Source: Hexactinellida sp. DTS-2022 (Eukaryota; Porifera; Hexactinellida). From it: a stretch of 64,000 nucleotides of DNA. Shown here piece by piece: positions 45,901 to 57,900 of the stretch. Positions within the stretch are counted from its first letter, which is position 1. Every line of letters starts with the position of its first letter. A program made the position numbers and the translations under genes. The notes below the pieces were generated by a model, which did not search any database, was not told the origin of the DNA, and worked only from the letters and a program-made list of their open reading frames with translations. The stretch is taken from the NCBI GenBank assembly GCA_028753945.1, contig JAPNXP010000003.1, positions 6,138,001 through 6,202,000 on the forward strand, given 5' to 3'.

Positions 45901-48900
45901 TATAAGCAAGTATACAAGTACAGTGAACTCCCGTTATAACCAAGTATACAGGTACAGTGAACTCCCGTTATAACCAAGTATACAAGTACTGTGAACTGCC
46001 GTTATAACCAAGTATACAGTACAGTGAACTCCCGTTATAAGCAAGTATACAAGTACTGTGAACTCCCGTTATAAGCAAGTATACAAGTACTGTGAACTCC
46101 CGTTATAACCAAGTATACAAGTACAGTGAACTCCCGTTATAACCAAGTATACAAGTACAGTGAACTCCCGTTATAACCAAGTATACAGGTACAGTGAACT
46201 CCCGTTATAACCAAGTATACAAGTACAGTGAACTCCCGTTATAAGCAAGTATACAAGTACAGTGAACTCCCGTTATAACCAAGTATACAGGTACAGTGAA
46301 CTCCCGTTATAACCAAGTATACAAGTACAGTGAACTCCCGTTATAACCAAGTATACAGGTACAGTGAACTCCCGTTATAACCAAGTATACAAGTACAGTG
46401 AACTCCCGTTATAACCAAGTATACAGGTACTGTGAACTCCCGTTATAAGCAAGTATACAAGTACAGTGAACTCCCGTTATAACCAAGTATACAAGTACAG
46501 TGAACTCCCGTTATAACCAAGTATACAAGTACAGTGAACTCCCGTTATAACCAAGTATACAAGTACTGTGAACTCCCGTTATAAGCAAGTATACAAGTAC
46601 AGTGAACTCCCGTTATAACCAAGTATACAAGTACAGTCAACTCCCGTTATAACCAAGTATACAAGTACAGTGAACTCCCGTTATAAGCAAGTATACAAGT
46701 ACAGTGAACTCCCGTTATAACCAAGTATACAAGTACTGTGAACTCCCGTTATAACCAAGTATACAAGTACAGTGAACTCCCGTTATAAGCAAATATACAA
46801 GTACAGTGAACTCCCGTTATAACCAAGTATACAGGTACAGTGAACTCCCGTTATAATCAAGTATACAAGTACAGTGAACTCCCGTTATAACCAAGTGTAC
46901 AAGTACAGTGAACTCCTGTTATAACCAAGTATACAAGTACAGTGAACTCCCGTTATAAGCAAGTATACAGGTACAGTGAACTCCCGTTATAACCAAGTAT
47001 ACAAGTACTGTGAACTCCCGTTATAACCAAGTATACAAGTACAGTGAACTCCCGTTATAACCAAGTATACAAGTACAGTGAACTCCCGTTATAACCAAGT
47101 ATACAGGTACAGTGAACTCCCGTTATAACCAAGTATACAAGTACAGTGAACTCCCGTTATAACCAAGTATACAAGTACAGTGAACTCCCGTTATAACCAA
47201 GTATACAAGTACAGTGAACTCCCGTTATAACCAAGTATACAAGTCAGTGAACTCCCGTTATAACCAAATATACAGTACTGTGAACTCCCGTTATAACCAA
47301 GTATATAAGTACAGTGAACTCCCGTTATAACCAAGTATACAAGTACAGTGAACTCCCGTTATAACCAAGTATACAGGTCAGTGAACTCTCGTTATAAGCA
47401 AATATACAGTCAACTCCGCTTAATAGAGCCACCGGTTAATCGTTTGGCATAATATATTTTCGGTTAAAAGATTTCTCCGCTTAATCGGATTAAAACAACC
47501 TGGTCCCGAGGTGACTCTATTAAGCGGAGTCGATTGTATTAATAAATGCATGTTTACAATATGTTTACAATAAGGACAATATGTATATAACGAAATCGAT
47601 ATTTTCCCCCAAGGCACTAAATGCATTAATTATCATCCGCTTATAACGAATATTCGGATATAACGAAGGAATTTACAGGTCCCAAGCACCTCGTTGTAAC
47701 GAGAGTTTACTGTACGTAAATACATAATAGTATACAGTACACTCGCTAATCCGAAAGGGAGATCCAAAAATATATTTCAAATAAAAGGGGGAAAATCTTA
47801 ACGTAACATTTATTAACATATATCAAACATAATTAGTATAATACGACCCTTAATTCCGTATTATTTCGCACCCATAATGATCTGAATACAACAGAATACA
47901 ACCTATTATCACTCACATACCACATACCAATACAAATGAAGAAACAGTCCCCTACTAAAATGCCTACAACTGGCTCTCCTATACAAGACTTATCTCTCTC
48001 TAAATCGGATCCCATTCAGCTAGAAACCCCCACACAGATTATATCGACAGAGCAACTTGATGACCTCACGAATTATAATGACAGACCAGACATTCTCTGT
48101 GAAAAGCTATCTGAAATGCTGACGCTTGAAAATGATCCCAAAATAGATTTGAGAGCTAAAATCGAGAGAGATTTTCTGCTTTTCGCGTATTTCTGGGCCA
48201 CGAAACAGGGAATGGATACAGAAAATATTTCTATTTTTCTAGGAGTTATCCATGGTTTATACCACTCAATATCACTGCAAGAATCCAGTAGGGAAATACT
48301 AATGCTAGAATTGGAAAGTAGAATTAGAGGGGTAGGTGTAGATGGTTATATCGGTGGTATGACTGGATTCACGGAAATAGAACTGAAGAATATTCTAGAA
48401 TTCATTAGTATATGTTTGCTACAACATTTTGAGCTCTATAGGTATGTTCTTACAGAGCAGAGAATTACACAGGAATACACACAAGAAGTGAGGTTATAAT
48501 GTAATACAGTAGATGTCGGATTCGGATATAAGCACACTGGTTATAAGAACACTATGTTGGAAAACGGTTGCCATATACCCTGTATAATTTATGTCGGATA
48601 TAAGCACACCGGTTATAAGAACACTATGTTGGAAAACGGTTGCCATATACCTTGTATAATTTAGAGTTTACTTATACAGCGATCATCGGTATCACCAATC
48701 ATCGGCGTTTGTATTAAATAACCTGGCTACTTTCTACCGATTGCTTTTTTATGTTTATAAAAAACTCCATCGATAGAAACTAGCCAGGTTATTTAATACA
48801 AACGCCGATGATCGGTGATACCGATGATCGCTGTATAAGTAAATTCTATAATTTATGTCGGTTATAAGCACATTAAGTGCAGTTCCTGAATCCTGACGAT

Positions 48901-51900
48901 GTGCTTATAACCGACATCCACTGTATAATAACTCTATTATATTAGTGGACCATGGATATGCTCCTTATGGAATACCGACAATCCGATTTTTGTGTATTGA
49001 AATATCGGTTTCGTTTCCGTGTACATACTTGCCAATCGTACAGGGATTTAACCATTCGTTTGTTCTGTACAGGGATTTATTACATTTGTATAGGGATTTT
49101 AAGTTAGGACAAAATTCATGATTTCGCTTTAAGGTTTAGCTTTGAGCATCCTTATATGTAGACGGTCTATAAAAGCCCATACAAATATGCCAAAATTTGT
49201 AGACCGTCTATAAATTCTGTAGACCAAAAGCCCTGCCGTCTATGGGTAATACTAATGTATGTGTAAGAAAACCTGGTCTAGAAATAGACGGTCTCATATA
49301 AGTTATTTCTTTCGCTTTATTTCTGATTCTGTTTAGATTGAGATAGAAAAGCTTCCAGAATATTCTACGCTCAAAATAGCACCTTTAGAAGAATCAGTTC
49401 CAATTACGTTCTTCTACACCTTGATAAACCCACAGTCATCAACTGCCCAGAATAAACAAGACACAATTGAGCCAAATGAGATAGCACAACAATTTAGCAG
49501 CGAAGTCGAGGCGATAAAGGAAAAGTTTTCGCCTGGAAAAGTTAGAAAAGTAGTTACTATTGCAACGGAAAAGATAGTAAGCGATGTTAAAGAGGAATTG
49601 TTTGGAAGATTAAATGCGAAAGAAAACGAATTTCAAGCAAGAATCAAGAAAATTGAAAATAAATTGAAAAAGTAGTCACTTCACTATTATAACTACTTTA
49701 ATAATCATTTTATGCACTATTAATCGTATATGTATCAAATGTAATCAATAATATATACACAGAGTAATCATGTTATTGTACAGAATTGAATTTCTAGCGA
49801 AAATATGGAAAATTCCAAATTGTATTCCTTGGCACAAAAACTTAATTTATGTGTTTCCAACAAAATTAACACAGCTTAGAGAAATATGAGTACAGTGGTG
49901 TTCGCGTAATAGCAAGTCGCATTTTGCATGAAATTTGTTTGCTAATAGGCGAATTTGCTAATAGAGGAACATAATTAACATAAATGCTCGCTTTGGGACT
50001 GAAAATAACTTGCTAATAGAGCAATATTGCTATTAGGCGAACACCACTGTACAATACACCCCTTAAAGCTCAAAGCAAATGACTGTGAATTGACCAAAGC
50101 ATGTCATAAGCCAATCTATTACTTACTTAAAATATCATCGAGTAAATTACTTTGCTACATAAAATAGAATTTTCAAATCTTTTAAATCAAATCAAATTAA
50201 ATCAAAATATTTGAAAACCATTTGTAAACTTATCATGCAACTCAGGAATTTGTCAAATTTAGATTGCTTAATCAAAATTTGTGCCATCAAAAAAGTCAAA
50301 TAATTTAGCACTTTGATGCAAGAAATTAGTTGTGATAATTGATTACTTTACATTTTAATAATTAATCATATTCCAATATAAGTTATCCAGTTTTTCTCCA
50401 AGACCAATATATTATAACTTACAGGATAAAAGGAGTGTCTATTAATCATTGTTCTTGTGCAAGATATTAAAGGGGAAATATCTATAAATTAGTAAGGTAA
50501 AATAATTACTGTAATCAGAAAATATGTTACTCAAAAGAGTATGCTGCAAAACAAATTAATGATTTAATATCCTAAAGATTGAATTTCAAGAAATAGAGTA
50601 TTGTATGACTTAAACTTTACAATATCTTAGCAAAAGATTATGTACAAATCAACCAAATTTATCAAAATCTATAGTATTTCCAGGGAATATAAATAATAGA
50701 ATCCAAACAAATCAACAATCAAAATGAATTCGTTTAATATTTTCCATAATAAAGCTGAAATACCCTTTTGGGCACTGACCACTCTAGGAATTATATTTTC
50801 AATCGGATTTGTATTAATAAGTACAATTTGGTGCGTGTATTACATCTATCATGCATTGAAAGTTAAACGCGAAATTAAAGCATTAAAGAGATACACAGAA
50901 CATTTGGATAAAGAAAGATATATCAATGCTGTTATTGAATACAAAAAGTCTATTTTTATAGTAATTATTTCATTCTTAGAATCATGGCTTGGGATTGTTT
51001 ACTGGGGAGTAATATCGTTCGCTATTTTATATAACGATCCTAATAACAGTACGCTCCCATCATTCTCGTATTATATGGAAAAGCATCCAACTTTCGATTT
51101 ATTAGTAATCGGGTTTGTCTCTCTATTTATACTAATGGGCTCCCTGGTATGCATACTAACTTCCTATATGACAAAGGCGTACGGCACTGGAAGGGAAACG
51201 AAGCTAAATGAAAAACAGTTGTTTGTATGGATGTTCCTCCAGCTTTTCATTGGTTGGATTGTGTGTCTTATTCCGGGAATTCGTGAAATAGGCCTTCCCG
51301 TGTACACGCTGTGTATTTTCATTGGTCAGATAGTCGTGTACACTCGTCTCAGCAGCAGACTGTACTCTGTGCTGAGAGCGAGAAGAGAAGATTCCTACTT
51401 TGAGGATAGGACTATGCATTCTAGACTGGTCATTATGTGCAGGAATTTCAGGTATGGAGCCATAGCGTATACAGTAGTACTTGTGTTCTTTCTAAGCGAA
51501 CTGATCACTGAAATTGTTGGGTATTATTTCGCTGTAATATTCCTAGATGACCATTTTTTACATGAATATTTAGACCCAAGTGACATCTTAAGAAAACACC
51601 ATTTAAATACTCTAATTCAGATCAAACTATTTATAGCTTGTATAGCAAAGATAACTGCTATGCTGATGGTATTATTCTCATTCGCGGTTCATTTAACAGT
51701 TGTTCTCTGGATAATATTGGGTAGTATTGGAAGAAAGAGGTATATAAAGTATCAGATTAAATGTGCTAATGGTGTGTTGAATACACCGCTTATGGGAGAT
51801 AAATAAAGTGTATTTATTTATAAGTTATAATTTGTGATTTATCATATTCTATTGATATAATTTAATTAATTAATTAAAGCTCTACAGGTCCAAATATTGA

Positions 51901-54900
51901 ATTTAAATCATTTATACAGTAGAACTCGGTTATAACGTACCCCTCGGGAAGGAAATAAGTACGTACTAACCGAGTTTACCCTACATAGAAATACGTATAC
52001 AGTAGATGTCAGATATAAGCACACCGGTTATAAGAACATATCGGATATAAGAACACTATGTTGGAAAACGGTTGCCATATACCCTGTATAATTTATGTCG
52101 GTAATAAGAACATTATATGCAGTTCCCTATGGTGTTCTTATAACCGGCATCCACTGTACTACTGCTTAAACTTGGTTAACTAAACTAATACGTACTAAAC
52201 CAGGTACGATTTTAACAGTTTTTTACTATATCAACTTAGTTCCTTTCTATTTACGTATTCATGTTATTGATTAGAATTGTACTCAATTTAATAGGGAATA
52301 TTTATACACAATAAAATAATTATAATGTATTATACTATTTAATTTTCCCCAATCAGTGGAACGTTCAACATATCATTAACACATTTAATCTGTTTGTTCA
52401 TATTTCTGTTTCTTTGAATGCCTCTAATGATCGCCTTCACAACAATAGACAAATGTACCATCAGAGAAAAGAATATCGTAAGCATTGCTATAACCCTCGT
52501 AATCAAACGGAGAGAGATACGAAGACTATGAATTTCTTTTGAATGGACGTTTAAGAAATCAGATGGATCTAAATAACCGTCTAAAAACCGTTGTTTTATG
52601 AAGATTGAAACAAATAAGCTCTTAACAATTTCAGTGATCAGTTCGCTTAGAAAGAACACAAGTACTACTGTATACGCTATGGCTCCATACCTGAAATTCC
52701 TGCACATAATGACCAGTCTAGAATGCATAGTCCGATCCTCAAAGTAGGAATCTTCTCTTCTCGCTCTCAGCACAGAGTACAGTCTGCTGCTGAGACGAGT
52801 GTACACGACTATCTGACCAATGAAAATACACAGCGTGTACACGGGAAGGCCTATTTCACGAATTCCCGGAATGAGACACACAATCCAACCAATGAAAAGC
52901 TGGAGGAACATCCATACAAACAACTGTTTTTCATTTAGCTTCGTTTCCCTTCCAGTGCCATACGCCTTTGTCATATAGGAAGTTAGTATGCATACCAGGG
53001 AGCCCATTAGTATAAATAGGGAGAATGCCACTGTAATTAGAAATTCGAAGGAAGGATTTTTTTTAAACAGATATTGTTCGTGTTTACCGGAATGGAAATG
53101 TATAAATTTCTCAGAAATAATTCCCCAATAAAAAACATGAAGCCATGATTCTAAGAATGAAATAATAACTAGAAAAATAGACTTTTTGTATTCAATAATA
53201 GCATTAATATATCTCTCTCTATCCAAATGTTCTGTGCATCTCTTTAGTGCTTTAATTTTGCGTTTAACTTTCAATGCATGATAGATATAATACACGCACC
53301 AAATACCACCCAGAAAAACAACACCAAATGAGAATATAATACCTAATGCATCTAATATAATTAGAGGTATATGTATATCCATATTGTTATGGAAAAAGTA
53401 GTAAAAAGATGGCATACTTTATATGTTGTTAGTTTTAAAACTTAACTAGAGTATTTATACTATCCTTGTAAGATTATTTAACTTACTCTGATATATATTT
53501 TGCTTACTTTGACACGTTTAGTATTGTAAGATATAATTTACAGCAAACCTAATTTATCCTACTAATGTGAATATCTGTATTTACTTACAGCATAGTATTA
53601 TTTAAAGGGATTTATTAAAATAATATGTAATAATATAAAAACAATAAATGAATATTTGCTTGAATTTTAAAGCAAAATTTCTTTTCGGGTTATGTACTGT
53701 ATAAAAGTGTCAGGCAAACAAACAAACAAACAAATTTGTATTATTATATTACTTCAAAACATATTTTCTTTTATATTACAATGGAACACTTTTATCCGGA
53801 ATACCCATGATACTTTTTCATCAGAATTTAGTTATTTTTTATATACAAACAAACTTGTGATTTAATCAATTTTTTATCAAATAAAATTCAAATATAATAA
53901 TTTGAAAATGAATTGTCGAATCCATAATTCTGGTAGTTTGGGATTTACCACAGTAGAATCTCGTTAATAGGAACACGAATAAGGGAAATATCGGTTAAGG
54001 AGTACAAGGTTAATTCCCCTAGCCTATACAAATGCATGCAAGTGACTCCGGTTAATACGAACATAATACGAACGTATAATACCCTGGTTGAGAAATAGAA
54101 ATTCATGCATACGTGAATACTAAGTTGATATAGTTAAAAAACTGATTAAAAAGTGAAAGTTAATTCACTTTCAATGAAAAGTGAAAGTGAGATTTTTCTT
54201 TTAACCATTACCCCTAGTGTGGAATAGGGATTTATATGACTTCTAACTACTAATAAATCATGATAATTATGAAAATTATGATAAGTTATAAATCACGCGA
54301 ATGCCCTGGGGTCCAAGGTATAAATTGGAAAAAAACCCACTTTCAAATTCAATTAAATTTCACTTTCGCTTTCAATTTCAATTGGCAACTAAGAGATTTA
54401 ATTAATTTAATTAAGAATCACACATTCATACCTCTCAGCTTCATGTCCATGGCCACCAGTTCCATGGCCCCTACGCCTCCCTTCTCGACAGCCCGATTGA
54501 ACTCTTGGAAAGTCTGAAACTGAGTTCCATTTCCCCACAGGCCCAGTCTGACCATGTACGCCATGTGTTTAGGCTCCGAGGCACCAGTTGCACTACAGTA
54601 CACTATGCGAGCCTTCGGAAGTCTATATATACAGACAAATGTTAAATTAGTTATACAGTCAACTCGCTTAATAGAGTCACCTCGGGACCAGGTTGTTTTG
54701 ACCCGATTAAGCGGATAAACCGATTAACCGAAATATTGTAAGCCAAACTGTAATTCCGTCCTATAAATCCTGTGAGATTTTGACCCCATTAAGCGGAGAA
54801 ACCGATTAATCGAAAATATTTTAAGCCAAACTGTAATTCTGTCCTATAAATCTTGTGAAATTTTGACCCGATTAAGCGGATAAACCGATTAACCGGTGGC

Positions 54901-57900
54901 TCTATTAAGCGGAGTTGACTGTAGTTATAAATAAATTGTTCTAGAACAATGATTAAACAGGAATAGAACTACAGTCGAAACCGGTTTTTTCTAAATAATC
55001 GGTTTTTTTCTACTACAGTAGAACCTCGTTAGTAAGAACACGGTTAATACAAATTTCCGAATAAGTCGAACAAACAGTTCCACAAAATCAGGTCCCTACA
55101 ATGGCTATTCAATAAAGCGAATTGTTGTGCGTATTAACGTGGTTCTACTGTAATCGGTTTTTTCTAACTCATCGGTTTTCCTAACTAACTATTTATTCTA
55201 AATTTGTAAGAAATTTCAATTATGTTTCATTTTTAATTGTTTTATTTTTCTACTGACATTAAACCTTTAAATTAAACCCAAAACTTTGGTTTATTATTTA
55301 TAAATAATTTTTCTTACTAGTATTAATGTATTGCATAAATTTCTAACCTAATAAGTAATAACCAATTTGTACTTTTGATGTGATTAAATCGAGTTCTACT
55401 ATATTCAATTGTTGTTTGTTTCTCTGATAATAATTGTTTATAGAAGTGAGGTAAGGAAATTAAAAGTCTACAAAAGTTTGCTCCATTAACAAGTGCATGA
55501 TTATAAGATAACTACTTCAAATTTAGTTGTTGTAATTGCACGATTGTTCTACTAACCTGAATTTATGTAATAATATGATGATTATGCCAATACAGTTTTT
55601 CCTACTATAAAATTCTATTTAGTAAGTGTATTTTCTGCAGATGACTCAGATTAAACACGAATATAATTATAATTCTACCAATACATAGAATTTGAATATG
55701 TATGTGCAGATTTCCAATTTTCGTTATGAGCCAAGATGAATTTTATAATACTAAAGGTAGAAATACAATTTTTTATTTGCATGGAAATAAAGTAAGATAA
55801 GAAAAATCCGATAGCTTGATACATAATAAAACTAAATTGGAATTTCTTACAAATTTAGAATATATATCTAGTTAGAAAAACCAATTAATTACAATTGGCT
55901 GTATAACACAGTATACGGTCTACATACAAGTTAATGGCTGTATAACACTGTATACGGTCTATATACAAGTTAATGGCTGTACATATAACACACTGTATAC
56001 GGTCTACATACAAGTTAATGGCTGTACATATAACACACTGTATACGGTCTACATACAAGTTAATGGCTGTACATATAACACACTGTGTATGTAGTATTAC
56101 CTTCTCTGCAGTTCCAATACGATATTCCCTGTTTTGGAAGGCTTCATAGAGGCACTGGTCGGATACAGATTCTTAGCTCTGTGACACTCGTCCAGAATTA
56201 TAACACCTCCGAAGTGGGGGCCCAGCCAGTGAAGGATCTGACTCAGTCTAGTAAACAACAACAACAATAACAACAATAATGCTATAAGAGGACAAACAAA
56301 CAAACAAACCAACCAACAAATAATAACTATAAAAACAAACAAACAAAAAAACAAACAAAAAAACAAATAAATAAACAAACAAACAAACAAACAAACAAAC
56401 AAACAAACAAACAAACAAACATATGAACAACAATAAACACACTAAAATAATGAAAAAGCATATCAAAAACAACAACAACAGACGATAAATAAACAGGTAT
56501 ATGATATTAAGTAGAAATACAGTGGAAGTCGGTTATAAGAACATCATCGGCATAAATTATATAGGGTATATGGAAACCGTTTTCCAGTTGAATGTTCTTA
56601 TATCCGGCATCAACTGTATATACTTAATATACCAATAGTTATGTAACAACAACAACAACAACACGATAAACAAACATAAATATGATCTTAATATACCAAT
56701 AGTTATATAACAACAACAACAACAACAGCAACAACAACAACAACAACAACCTTGTCTTATACTTCCCACTTGATGCGGATCCACTAATCAGAGAGGAGTA
56801 AGTTGAGAACACGATTCCCTTCTTAACATTACCATTCCTCTTCCCACTAATCTTCCCATACTTGAACTTATTAAGCGCATGCAGTGTGACCCTATTGGCT
56901 CCGATGTCCCGTAGATCTCGCATGGCATCGTACCTTAGGTCGTTAGATACGCTCAGCCATAGGCCCTTCTTGCGGCCCTCCAGGTAGTTCTGGTATATTA
57001 TGCCTACAGTAGAACCGCATTGGTATGCTATGTATAGTATAGCATATAGTATAACCGCGTTAGTACGAACACCGGGGATACACACTGTTCTCTCTAATAG
57101 TCCACCAGTGGGCAATTGGCCCAAAGTGGACTATTAGAGAATATGGACTATTACAGATATATTAATACGTAGTTGATTTGGACAAGTAGATAAGTGGGCA
57201 ATTAGAGAGAACAGACTGTAGTAGAAATGTGTACTCCTTATCAGAAATCGTATTAACCAATATCATTTGTATTGAAATGCTTTGAAGGGGACTTAAATAG
57301 TGTTCGTATTAACGAGGTTATACTGTAATAAGTCAACCGAACAAATATTTAAATTTATAAACATTTAGGTTTCGACACACAATATTAAAGTTTACTTGAG
57401 ATATGATACGTTTAAAATAAATAGAATATCAAATTAATCCTTGCACAAATTATATTTGATCAACCAAATTTTGTCAACTGTATACATTCGATTCCCTATA
57501 AAATAACGGATCAACTGAATACATATATAACAATTCGGTTACAACCTTGCAATAAACGTATATGTATATTTAATGGGGAAAATGTATGAATTATTTTTGG
57601 TTGGTAAGAAAATCTATATTTGGTTGTTGTTGGAATATCAAATTATTCTCTTAAAAGGAAAGTTCTTGTATCTTGGGTTGCACTTTGTAAATATGATATC
57701 TTGTTATTCTATACTGATTTACAATTAGGACAGAATAGAAGAACTATGACCACATTCCTTACAGTATCCTAGTAACGAGACATTACAACATACACGTGTA
57801 TAACTCGTGTTGTTGTGTATTACCACATTATACTCACATCATCATTGTTGTTTGTTGCAAGAAACAAACCATAACACAGCTATAAATACACAGATTATCC

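Noticed and set aside
45208..47406. Regular short repeats resembling a CRISPR array
   Set aside because: Eukaryotic context, no unique spacers, and units directly abut. It is a satellite.
48952..49110. 50-codon frame upstream of the orphan LPEY exon as its first exon
   Set aside because: Overlaps an agggattta repeat also found near 36380 and has no signal peptide or donor.
51204..51419. 71-residue antisense frames in both 7TM genes (also 52723-52938)
   Set aside because: Mirror images of the converted coding block; no independent signals.
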